From: Thermobifida halotolerans
GTDB lineage: Bacteria; Actinomycetota; Actinomycetes; Streptosporangiales; Streptosporangiaceae
Assembly: GCF_003574835.2 (NCBI RefSeq)
Contig: NZ_CP063196.1
Location: forward strand, 2,976,001-3,040,000
Direction: 5' to 3'
Length of the DNA: 64,000 bases
Shown here: positions 37,020-44,441 of the stretch, one piece after another
Numbering within the stretch: the stretch's first letter is position 1
How the letters are laid out: each line of letters opens with the position of its first letter
Position numbers and translations under genes: made by a program
Notes under the pieces: model-generated
The model's database searches: none
The model's input: the letters and a program-made list of their open reading frames with translations, nothing else
Told to the model about the DNA's origin: nothing

Positions 37020-37093
37020 TGGAGCTACGGGAATCCGAACCCCCAGACCTCTTCCCTGCCATGGAAGCGCGCTGCCAACGGCGCCACAGCCCC
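37020..37093 (-). pseudogene. Degenerate tRNA-Ala(GGC)
   Basis: This 74-base element folds almost like the two intact tRNA-Ala genes in the window. Acceptor, D arm and anticodon arm (loop with GGC) are kept, but the T arm has an extra base and a mismatch at its base pair. Several substitutions lie in the arms. It is probably an old duplicate, for instance left by an integration event. A functional but divergent tRNA is less likely. Confidence 0.65.
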
Positions 37094-37119
37094 GTGTGCC
37101 TTGCGGCAACGGTGAGGTC

Positions 37120-37404
37120 CTACCGGACGTGGAGGGGCGGGATGGCCGGGTCGCGGCGTAGGGCATCCCACACTGCCGTTCCGCGGGCCCCGGACCGGGG
37201 CGCAGGAAGGGCATGAGTGGCAGACCGCAGCAGGCTCTCATCCAGGTCCTGGTCTGCTGGGAGGACCACGTCCGGTGTGATCCGGTGGTCGACGGCCTCC
37301 CCGTCGCTGACGAACCATCCCGGCCGACTCACCGGGTCCCAGACCCGCTGCGCGGACGCGGCGCTGTCCACCTGCCGCTCGATCCGGTCGGGGGTCTCGT
37401 CCAC
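37120..37404 (-). pseudogene. Truncated SRPBCC (AHSA1-like) gene
   Basis: From the GTG at 37404 the frame reads DETPDRIERQVDSAASAQRVWD, then PVSRPGWFVSDGEAVDHRI, the typical start of an SRPBCC-fold protein, and then loses any resemblance after about 60 residues and stops at 37120. A full family member has about 150 residues, so the remainder is deleted or scrambled. It has no partner ArsR gene upstream. It looks like a relic in the accessory region. Confidence 0.4.
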
Positions 37405-37941
37405 GGCCCTCCCCGTTCTCCCCGACGTGCGGACCAAGGGTCGTGCGAAGGGCGGACGCGGCGCACGATACAGGGAGCGGACCGTGGCCCGGCGCCGGAG
37501 AGGTGCGGCGAGGCGAACCGGTCGAGGACCGCGCGGCAGACCGCGGCCAAGGCCGTGCGGCTCTGTGAGACCAGCGGTTTCCTCGCCCGCATCGGCGAGC
37601 GGTTCGGCGTCGCCTACGCCGCCCCTCCCCATTCCCGTCAACCGGATGATCAAGAACCGGTAGCCGGTCGCGCGCACGGCCCTGAGCAAGGATCCGCGTC
37701 TCCCCTGGAGGTCGGCAAAAGCCAGCACCGGCGGCCATCGACGCGGTCTGCGCATAGCCCCGGGCCAGGCTGCCGCCCGCAGGAGTCCTGGCGCGGGCGC
37801 AAAGCCCTCATCGGGCCGCCGCCGTCTGGGACCGTGCATGGGAAAGCCCTGGCGGCTCGGCCCGCCAGGGCTGTTCCTATCGGGGATTCCGGTCCCGGTC
37901 TCGGCCGGTCAGGCCGTGCCGGTGTCGCCGTCGTCCGGCGA
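37405..37941. other. Gap between SRPBCC relic and pectate lyase
   Basis: 537 bases. Apart from the hairpin at 37845-37872 I see no gene; the frames present are arginine-rich and without ribosome sites. Confidence 0.45.
37845..37872 (-). terminator. Terminator of the pectate lyase gene
   Basis: Arms 37845-37855 and 37862-37872 form an 11-bp stem with a 6-base loop, about 70 bp downstream of the lyase stop. On the minus strand it is followed by TTTCC. Confidence 0.7.
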
Positions 37942-39525
37942 CTAACCGGCGTAGGTCTCGAACTCGGCGATGCGCGGTGTGCCGTTCGAGCTGGTGATCT
38001 CGAAGTTGATCTTTCGCAGCGTCGTCGGGTCGAAGGTGATGACACCCGCTCCGCTGCCGGTGGCCAGGACGGTTCCGTTGTCGTGGTCGACGACCCGCCA
38101 GGAGCCGATGTTGCCTTCGGCTCCGGCCGCCTCGCGGATGTTGATCGTGGACACCGTGACGTTGGAGCCCCACTTGACCGAAATGCGACCGGTCGAGCCG
38201 CTCGGCGACCAGTAGGTGCTCATGTCGCCGTCGACGACGTTCCCGTAGCTGGTCCCGCTGGCCTTGCTGGAGCCGTCGGCACCGGCCCCGATGCTGAGGT
38301 TGGTCCCGTTGGGAGGGTCGGTCGGGTCCGGATCGGTCGGGTCCGGGTCGGTCGGGTCCGGGTCGGTCGGGTCCGGGTCGGTCGGGTCCGGATCGGTCGG
38401 GTCCGGGTCGGTCGGCTCCTCCGCTTCGCAGTTGCCGTCCGAGATCCGATTGCCCTTGCCCGCGCCCGCGGTCTGCTCCAGCACCTCCGGCACGCAGCCG
38501 GCGTCGTCGAGCTCGTAGGAGTACGGAATGCTCACCGACGTGTTGGACTGCGGGTCGGGACCGGCGGGGTAGTTCTCGTCGCCCTGGCTGGACCAGGTCA
38601 CGTTGTCGAAGATGTTGCCGCTGACCTCCCAGAAGCCCCTCTCATCGGTGTAGAAGGTGCCCAGGACGTCCTTGGAGTCCTCGAAGTAGTTGTTCTCCAC
38701 CTTCGCGCTGGCCCCGGCCCGGGAGTTGATGCCGGACTTGTGGAGCTCCACGTAGTGGTTGTTGTACATGTGCCCTATGCCGCCGCGCAGCAGGGGCGCA
38801 CGCGAGTCGATGTTCTCGTACCGGTTGTGGTGGTACGTGACGTAGCCGTTCGAGCGGTCGCTCTCGCTGGACCCGACCAGGCCGCCGCGGCCGGAGTTGC
38901 GCAGGATGCTGTAGGAGAGGGTGACGTACTGGGTGTTGTTCTTCAGGTCGAAGAGGCCGTCGTAGCCCTCCGACTCCCCGCCCGACGCCTCCAGGGTGAC
39001 GTGGTCGACCCAGACGTTGCGGACGCCGCTCTCCATCCCGATGGCGTCACCGCCGTTGGACGTGGGCGAGCCGGACTTCTTGACGTTCCGGACGGTCACG
39101 TTCTGGATGATGATGTTGCGGGACTCCCGGATGTGGATGCCCAACTGGTCGAACACGGCTCCGCTGCCGACGCCGACGATCGTGACGTTGCTGATCTTCT
39201 TGAGCTCGATCACGTCGTCGGCGGTCTCGCAACCGTCACCCGACACCTTGGAGGTGTTGCCGTGGTTGATGGTCCCTTCCACCTCGATGATGATCGGGGT
39301 GCTGGTGCTGGGCCGCTCGCACAGGGCCTCGTGGATCTGGGTTCCGGTCGTGGCCCGTACCGTCTGTCCGCCCGCGCCGCCGGTGGTTCCACCGTTCTGG
39401 GTCGCGTAACCCGTGGCGCTGCCGGTCTGCGCCGATGCCGGGGACATCGGCAGGGCCAGACCAGCCGTCACCACGGCCGCAGTGGCCAGCGTCGACACGA
39501 GTCGACGCGCGATTGATCGTCCCAC
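37942..39525 (-). CDS. Secreted pectate lyase (PL1) with C-terminal carbohydrate-binding domain
   Basis: 527 residues. A clear signal peptide (residues 1 to about 32, ending MSPASA) is followed by a PL1 parallel beta-helix with 'VWVDHVTLE', the catalytic-type 'RAPLLRGGIGHMYNNHY' and 'VENNYFEDSKDVLGTFYTDERGFW'. Then comes a linker of seven Asp-Pro-Thr repeats (about 371-406) and an F5/8-type (discoidin-like) domain (about 410-527, 'GNVVDGDMSTYWSPSGS...RISVKWG'), which probably binds pectin or galactan. It cleaves polygalacturonate by beta-elimination outside the cell. The GTG at 39525 has AAAGG in front. Two LacI-type sites lie upstream. Confidence 0.92.
   Translation of the reverse strand: MGRSIARRLVSTLATAAVVTAGLALPMSPASAQTGSATGYATQNGGTTGGAGGQTVRATTGTQIHEALCERPSTSTPIIIEVEGTINHGNTSKVSGDGCETADDVIELKKISNVTIVGVGSGAVFDQLGIHIRESRNIIIQNVTVRNVKKSGSPTSNGGDAIGMESGVRNVWVDHVTLEASGGESEGYDGLFDLKNNTQYVTLSYSILRNSGRGGLVGSSESDRSNGYVTYHHNRYENIDSRAPLLRGGIGHMYNNHYVELHKSGINSRAGASAKVENNYFEDSKDVLGTFYTDERGFWEVSGNIFDNVTWSSQGDENYPAGPDPQSNTSVSIPYSYELDDAGCVPEVLEQTAGAGKGNRISDGNCEAEEPTDPDPTDPDPTDPDPTDPDPTDPDPTDPDPTDPPNGTNLSIGAGADGSSKASGTSYGNVVDGDMSTYWSPSGSTGRISVKWGSNVTVSTINIREAAGAEGNIGSWRVVDHDNGTVLATGSGAGVITFDPTTLRKINFEITSSNGTPRIAEFETYAG
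38309..38411. repeat. 15-bp repeat coding for the lyase linker
   Basis: About seven near-identical copies of TCGGTCGGGTCCGG(G/A) encode the (DPTDP)n linker. The repeat could expand or contract by slippage. Confidence 0.85.
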
Positions 39526-39579
39526 TGATTACCTTTCGTAGCAGGGCATGAGCACTGAGGTGCTTTCCCTGAGAATAGA

Positions 39580-39591
39580 GAAAGCGCTTTC
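39580..39591. promoter_or_regulatory. LacI-type palindrome upstream of pectate lyase
   Basis: GAAAGCGCTTTC is a perfect palindrome with a central CG, 54 bp upstream of the start codon. It resembles the cellulase CelR palindrome in centre (AGCGCT) but has A/T-rich flanks. Confidence 0.5.
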
Positions 39592-39608
39592 CATGTCAAG
39601 GGGGGCAG

Positions 39609-39623
39609 TGCAACCGTTTGCAA
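39609..39623. promoter_or_regulatory. Second LacI-type site upstream of pectate lyase
   Basis: TGCAACCGTTTGCAA is an imperfect palindrome of the common LacI type. A related TGCAACCGCTTGTA occurs at 39716-39729. Confidence 0.4.
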
Positions 39624-39918
39624 GGAAGTTGAGACATCCCGGCTGCCCCTCACCCCTGTGTCCTGCGGCTTCACCGGCATCCGGCGTCGACTTCGGGATT
39701 GGGCACCTCGAATCATGCAACCGCTTGTACTGCCTCTCGACGGCGCAGCGGGCCGGACACAGGCGCCCGGTCGCGGCCAGGGGAGCGTCACGGTGGGAGC
39801 GAGAGGGCCTTCCCGGTCACCGGTGTCCCGTGCCATACTTGCCGTTCCACGCCCCGGCCGACCTCGGCCGCACCGGTGCCGGCGCCGGTGTGCACCCACT
39901 CTTCCGGCGAGCCCGGAA

Positions 39919-39962
39919 ACGACGAGATCCCACCCGATCGGAAATCGGACGGGATCTCGTGA
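39919..39962. terminator. Long hairpin of unknown owner
   Basis: A 10-bp perfect outer stem (ACGAGATCCC / GGGATCTCGT) and an inner CCGAT/ATCGG stem. It looks like a terminator, but no gene ends here. Confidence 0.4.
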
Positions 39963-40026
39963 ACCGCCTACGAACTGACTCGTGCCCCCAGGCCTGGGTC
40001 CTGGGCAAGCCAGGTCCAACCCGCAG

Positions 40027-40197
40027 GGCGAAGCCCCGCATCGGGGGCCCGGGGTCGCCCCCGGAGAAACGACGAAACGACCCCGCGAGGAGGACGAAGT
40101 CCCGAACAGCAGACCGCGACCAAGGGCGCGCCGCGAGGTACGACGGCCGAAGCCGAGCGGCGCACCGGGGCCCGGGGGTCATCCCCCGAAAGAAACA
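40027..40197. repeat. Two diverged copies of a GC-rich hairpin repeat
   Basis: The segments 40027-40071 and 40146-40197 share the pattern GCGAAGCC...GGGGCCCGGGG(T)C..CCCC(C)G.GA, each with a self-complementary core. It may belong to a dispersed family in this genome. Confidence 0.45.
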
Positions 40198-40240
40198 GGC
40201 CCGCGAGGAAGGTGGACGGAATCCACCGGTCACGCGGGCC
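40198..40240 (-). terminator. Nested hairpin after tRNA-Ala
   Basis: Outer arms GGCCCGCG (40198-40205) and CGCGGGCC (40233-40240), inner arms GGTGGA and TCCACC. It lies directly downstream (minus strand) of the tRNA and is probably its terminator. Confidence 0.6.
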
Positions 40241-40246
40241 TCAACG

Positions 40247-40319
40247 TGGAGCTATGGGGATTCGAACCCCAGACCTCTTCCATGCCATGGAAGCGCGCTA
40301 CCAACTGCGCCATAGCCCC
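40247..40319 (-). tRNA. tRNA-Ala (anticodon GGC)
   Basis: 73 bases with complete cloverleaf: acceptor 7 bp (with one G-U), D arm GCGC/GCGC, anticodon arm CTTCC/GGAAG with loop ATGGCAT, T arm TGGGG/CCCCA. The CCA end is not encoded. Reads alanine codons GCC/GCU. Identical to the copy at 46638-46710. Confidence 0.97.
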
Positions 40320-40814
40320 TTGCGACAGGAACAACTCTACCGGATCTTGGGAGGTGGTCCGTACATCTCGCCTCGTGTACGGCGGACGGACCGTGGTCCT
40401 CACGACCGCGCCTCCCGCTGGGACCGGTGGGTCCAGCGGGAGGGGGAACTCCCCCGGCCCGTTCCGCTGACGTTCGCCGCCCCCTGGGAAACCGCTTCCC
40501 GCTTCCCGGCAGCGGCTCTCCCGAGTCCGAAGCGGGTGGCCGTCACAGAGGAGCGGCACCGGCCCGGGGCGGCGTTGCAGGAGACCGCCGCCGGGTCGGA
40601 GACCAGCCGTCAGCGTTCGCTCGCCGTGCTGCGCGGTCGGCGGGTCATCGGAGAAGGCCGGCTCTCGGCTCGGCTCCTCCGCCGGCGCCTTCCGACACCC
40701 GGCTACTCGCGGGGGCGTGGCGATGCGCGACTGCCCCGGTCGCCAACGATGCCCCTGCCGTGCCCGCTGGGAACGGCGTTGCGCGAGACGTGCTCGGACG
40801 GGATGCCTCCCGGT
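40320..40814. other. Gap between tRNA-Ala and MFS gene
   Basis: 495 bases, GC-rich. Open frames exist but have no ribosome site or recognisable protein. It must hold the tRNA promoter (a TAGAGT-type -10 at 40334-40339 on the minus strand) and the end of the MFS transcript. Confidence 0.45.
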
Positions 40815-42818
40815 TCACACGGTGACCCGCTGCTTCGGCTTTCGCCACAGGAGCAGGACCGCGGCGAGTCCCGCCAGGCAGGGCAGGACTCCGGCCCAGC
40901 CGAGCAGCGGGGGCAGGCCGGTGTCGCCGGAGGTGTCTCTGACGAGCAGGTTGAACAGGGCGATGCTCGTGGCGGTGACGAAGAGCGCGGACGCGGCCCA
41001 GCGGACCCACCGCTTCCCCGTGCCGGCCGCCCAGATGGTGACCAGCCAGCCGAGGACGCCGAGGACGCCGAGGACCGTCAGGTAGACGATGTACGTCGTG
41101 GCAGCGGTGTCGATGGCGGCCTGACTGTAGGAGGGATACCCGCTCCGGATGTGGGCGGCCAGGATGTTCGCGGTGGCCTGGTCGATGTAGAGGGCGGCGA
41201 CGGCGGCAACGGTGAGCGTGAGCCCCAGGTACATCGCGGCGAGGGCCTGTCGCGGGTATCGGGTCTGTGTCACGGGGGTGTGGTTCCTTTCGGACTGGTC
41301 GGCTGAGATCACCGGTTCCGGTGCTGCCGTACGGACGGGTGGCAGGAGGAAGAGGGCGATGAGCACGGCGGCTGCGAACAGCGCCGCGCAGAGGGACAGT
41401 CCGAGCGCGTACCCGTCGGCGAGGGTCTCCGGGGTGACGGTGCTGCCGGTGCGCGCCGAGGCGGCGGTGCCCAGGACGGCCAGTCCGAGCGCGGCTCCGA
41501 TCTGCCGTGAGCTGTTGAGCAGGCCGGAGGCCACACCGCTCTCCTGCGGGTCGACGCCGGCAGTGGCGGTGGAGACGACCGGGCCGAGGCAGAGCCCGAA
41601 GCCGAGACCGACGATGACGGAGGGGCCGAGGACGTCGGTGAGGAACGACCCGTCCGGGCTGATCCGCCCGAACCAGGCGAACCCTGCCGCGGTCGCCAGC
41701 CCGCCGGTGATCATGAGCGTGCGCGGGGCCAGGTGCGCACCGAGCCGGACCGCGGCGACGGACCCGGCGATCACGCCGAGGGCGAAGGGCAGGAACATCA
41801 CACCGGTGAGCGCCGGCCCGTGCCCGAGCACCTGCTGGAGATGGAGCGAGACGAAGTAGAAGGCCGAGGCCATGGCGGCGCCGAGGAGCAGGTTGTAGGC
41901 GTTCGCCCCGGCAACGGACCGGTTGGCGAACAGCCCCAGCCGCACGAGCGGATCACGGCTGGTGGTGCGCTCCACGGCGACGAACGCGATCAGCAGCACG
42001 ACGGCGAGGGCCAGCGTGGTGACGGTGACCGGCGCCGTCCAGGAGGCGTGCTCGGTGTTCACGATCCCGAACACCAGCAACGTCATCCCGGCGGTGGCCA
42101 GCACAGCCCCGAGGACGTCAGGCCGGGTGTCCCGGTGGACCGGTCCGCCTGCGGCAACGCCCCACCGGGCCATGGCCAGTGCGCCCAGTGCCATGGGGAC
42201 GTTGACGAACATCACCCACCGCCAGCCGGCGTACTCGGTGAGCGCTCCGCCGATGAGGATGCCGAGGGCTCCGCCCGCGGCGTTCATCGCGCTCCACACG
42301 CCGAAGGCGCGCAGCCGGGCAGGGCCGGAGGGGAAGGTCTCGGTCAGCAGGGCCAGCGCGGCGGGGGCCAGGGCCGCGGCTCCGACTCCCTGTGCGGCGC
42401 GGGCGGCCACGAGCTGGCCGGCGTCCTGGGCGAAGCCTCCGGCCAGCGAGGCCACCGCGAAGAGCGCCAGCCCCGAGAGCAGGACCTGCTTGCGGCCGTA
42501 CCGGTCCGCGGCCTTGCCTCCCAACAGCAGCAGCCCGCCGAAGGTCAGGGCGTAGGCGTGGACCACCCAGGTCACCTCGGCGCCGGTGAAGCCGAGCCCG
42601 GCGGCGATCTCGGGCAGCCCGACGTTGACCACCGAGAGGTCCAGCGACACCATGAACTGCACCACCGACACCGCGATGAGCGCCAGCCCCGGCCGACTCC
42701 CGGTCACGGCCGTCGGTTCAGACCTCCCGGGCGCGGCCTGCCCGCCGACCTTTGCCGAGCGGCGCGATGTGGCGCTCCGAGGGTGTCCCACCGTTCCCCT
42801 CCCCTCTTGCGACATCAT
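40815..42818 (-). CDS. MFS drug exporter (DHA2, 14 TM) fused to an extra membrane domain
   Basis: 667 residues. Residues about 40-500 are a 14-helix DHA2-type exporter: 'DLSVVNVGLPEIAAGLGF' (motif D1), 'GGKAADRYGRKQVLL' (motif A), 'GWRWVMFVNVP' (motif C region). After a linker at about 500-515 there is an additional block of about four hydrophobic helices (515-667) not part of the MFS fold; similar proteins exist as separate genes. Start ATG at 42818 (or 42815) lies inside a TetR operator, and the promoter predicts a nearly leaderless mRNA. It probably exports a toxic compound and is induced when the divergent TetR lets go. Confidence 0.85.
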   Translation of the reverse strand: MMSQEGRGTVGHPRSATSRRSAKVGGQAAPGRSEPTAVTGSRPGLALIAVSVVQFMVSLDLSVVNVGLPEIAAGLGFTGAEVTWVVHAYALTFGGLLLLGGKAADRYGRKQVLLSGLALFAVASLAGGFAQDAGQLVAARAAQGVGAAALAPAALALLTETFPSGPARLRAFGVWSAMNAAGGALGILIGGALTEYAGWRWVMFVNVPMALGALAMARWGVAAGGPVHRDTRPDVLGAVLATAGMTLLVFGIVNTEHASWTAPVTVTTLALAVVLLIAFVAVERTTSRDPLVRLGLFANRSVAGANAYNLLLGAAMASAFYFVSLHLQQVLGHGPALTGVMFLPFALGVIAGSVAAVRLGAHLAPRTLMITGGLATAAGFAWFGRISPDGSFLTDVLGPSVIVGLGFGLCLGPVVSTATAGVDPQESGVASGLLNSSRQIGAALGLAVLGTAASARTGSTVTPETLADGYALGLSLCAALFAAAVLIALFLLPPVRTAAPEPVISADQSERNHTPVTQTRYPRQALAAMYLGLTLTVAAVAALYIDQATANILAAHIRSGYPSYSQAAIDTAATTYIVYLTVLGVLGVLGWLVTIWAAGTGKRWVRWAASALFVTATSIALFNLLVRDTSGDTGLPPLLGWAGVLPCLAGLAAVLLLWRKPKQRVTV

Positions 42819-42825
42819 GTCTCAA
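42807..42825. promoter_or_regulatory. TetR operator 1 (overlaps MFS start)
   Basis: TTGCGACATCATGTCTCAA is a 19-bp dyad (TTG.GACA/TGTC.CAA). It contains the start codon of the MFS gene, so a bound repressor blocks both the start of transcription and access to the mRNA start. It matches operator 2 (inverted) at 17 of 19 positions. Confidence 0.7.
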
Positions 42826-42831
42826 ATAGGA

Positions 42832-42861
42832 ATGCTACGCTGTTGAGACACAATGTCGCAA
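42832..42861 (-). promoter_or_regulatory. Candidate promoter of the MFS gene
   Basis: On the minus strand TTGCGA (42856-42861) and TAGCAT (42832-42837) are 18 bases apart. The -35 lies within operator 2. The predicted transcript begins close to the ATG at 42818, giving little or no leader. Confidence 0.45.
42843..42861. promoter_or_regulatory. TetR operator 2
   Basis: TTGAGACACAATGTCGCAA, the inverted match of operator 1. Centre-to-centre distance is 36 bp. Confidence 0.7.
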
Positions 42862-42884
42862 GAAGATGGTCCGAGGACGTGACG

Positions 42885-43682
42885 ATGAGCCGACGGCCGC
42901 GCCGCAGCGAGCAGGAGACCCGGAGCCTGGTGATGCGGGCAGCGGTCGAGCATGTCTCCCGCCAGGGGCTGCGCGCTGTGCTTGAGCTGCCGATGGAGGA
43001 GGTCATCGCGGCTGCGGACGTGCCGCGCGCGGCCGCGTACCGGCTGTGGCCGTCCCGTGAGAAGTTCACTGCCGATGTGCTGGACCGGCTCGCTGAGGGC
43101 CAGACGATCCCGACACTGGGACTCACCGAGATCGCATCAGTCGTCCAGGAGGTCGAGGCGAAGACGGCGGGCGGGGCCGGTGCCCTCGACGTGGCCTGCA
43201 CCCTGATGGCTCTCGCTGTCGAGAGCGAGTTCGACCTCCTCACCACCTCGGATGCCTGGCGAGCGTTCCTCGCTTTCGAGGCCGCGGTGGCATCGATCCC
43301 CGATGCGGAGCGGCGCCGGCACCTGCTGCGCCGTCTGTCGGAGGCGGAGGCGCAGAACGGGACCCGGCTCGCGGGCCTCTACCGGGGGGTCGCAGAAGCC
43401 CTCGGGCTGCGGCCGTCCTCCGACGAGGCGCTCCTGGACGCCGCCCATGCCGCACGCGTGCTGGCCCGGGGGCTTGTCAGCGAAGCGGTGCGGGAGGGAT
43501 CGACGGAATCGGAACAGGCGGCCAGCCGCCGGTGCCTCGGCACCGCGACAGCGGCACTGATCCGTGATGTGTTCGTGCCCGTCGGGGACGGCTCCCTTCC
43601 CCGCGACTGGCCGCAAGCCGTTCTCACCGCGATCCAGAGCCGGACCGCCGCGCCCCGGCCCCCGGCGGAGAGCTCCGGCTGA
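42885..43682 (+). CDS. TetR-family repressor
   Basis: 265 residues. The N-terminal HTH 'RRSEQETRSLVMRAAVEHVSRQGLRAVLELPMEEVIAAADVPRAAAYRLWPSREKFTADVL' is typical TetR, followed by a long ligand-binding domain, about 60 residues longer than average. The ATG at 42885 has GAGG in front; a GTG at 42879 is in frame. Divergent from the MFS gene with two matching operators between them, so it controls the exporter and its own expression. Confidence 0.9.
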   Translation: MSRRPRRSEQETRSLVMRAAVEHVSRQGLRAVLELPMEEVIAAADVPRAAAYRLWPSREKFTADVLDRLAEGQTIPTLGLTEIASVVQEVEAKTAGGAGALDVACTLMALAVESEFDLLTTSDAWRAFLAFEAAVASIPDAERRRHLLRRLSEAEAQNGTRLAGLYRGVAEALGLRPSSDEALLDAAHAARVLARGLVSEAVREGSTESEQAASRRCLGTATAALIRDVFVPVGDGSLPRDWPQAVLTAIQSRTAAPRPPAESSG

Positions 43683-43855
43683 GCGGGCGACCGGCGTCGC
43701 GCGGCCTACGATCCGCGTGTGGCCGGTTCCGCCGACACGGACGCGGTGCCGGTGGTGACGCCTCGGACGCGCCCTCCCGGCCGTCCCCGGGCGGGAGAGG
43801 GCACCGCCCTCCTCGAATCCCCGGCCACGGCTTCCGTCCGGGGCCGGACACAGAA

Positions 43856-43879
43856 CCGCCCCGCCTGCAGGCGGGGCGG
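43856..43879. terminator. Perfect 24-bp palindrome after tetR
   Basis: CCGCCCCGCCTG and its exact complement in direct succession form a hairpin stem, followed by a short T-rich stretch. It probably terminates the tetR transcript. Confidence 0.6.
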
Positions 43880-43896
43880 TTGTCGATCTTCACTAC

Positions 43897-44221
43897 GTGG
43901 ACATCCTCCGTGCTTACTCGAAACGCGCTGGCCTGCTGGAAGACCTGGAGCGGGCTGTGCGCGGGCTGGTGCGGGCGGCCAAGGCGGGGCAGCAGGAGCG
44001 CCGTAACGTCAGCTCGGCGGGCGCGGTCAATCGGGTGTGGGCGCTCAGTGACCGGCTGAGCGAGGACGACATACGCGGCCTGGTCGATGGGTACCGGCAG
44101 GGCAGGTCCATACTTAGCCTGTCGAAGCAGTACCGCATCAGCGCAGCAGCGTGAAGCGGGTTATCAGACGGCAACGGGCTGCTGGGTGGATCATCGAGCG
44201 TGAGGTTCGCAAACACGGATG
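43897..44221 (+). pseudogene. Resolvase-type HTH fragment, frameshifted
   Basis: The frame from 43897 reads YSKRAGLLEDLERAVRGLVR...WALSDRLSEDDIRGLVDGYRQGRSILSLSKQYRISAAA and stops. One base over, the sequence continues as KRVIRRQRAAGWIIEREVRKHG to a TGA at 44219-44221. The combined sequence fits a Hin/resolvase-like HTH ('RLSEDDIRGLVDGYRQGRSI'). A one-base deletion at about 44152 separates the two parts. There is no recombinase catalytic domain upstream, so it is a remnant or a small stand-alone DNA-binding protein that has decayed. Confidence 0.5.
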
Positions 44222-44441
44222 AACGCTTGAGAATCGCGCTCCACTCGGTAGGAGCGCGGCTCTCACGTTTCGTGTTCTTAGATGCTATCGGGCGACCGTC
44301 ACATAGCCTTACCACCATTGTGGACCATATATGAACGACAGAATCGAACTGGTTAGCATCTAGATAAGAACTAGCTTGATACACAAACCCCTGTCACTCG
44401 CTTTGCCTGGTGCCGGTTCGGCGACCGAGTCACTTAGATGA

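Larger units (their letters stand above)
39526..40246. other. Pectate lyase upstream region up to tRNA-Ala
   Basis: 721 bases without a convincing gene. It holds three candidate LacI-type sites, a long hairpin (39919-39962), a diverged GC-rich repeat pair (40027-40197) and the nested hairpin after the tRNA. The hairpin at 39919-39962 belongs to no gene I can see. Confidence 0.5.

Noticed and set aside
38309-38411. Possible CRISPR-like array
   Set aside because: The 15-bp units have no spacers and encode the Asp-Pro-Thr linker of the pectate lyase.
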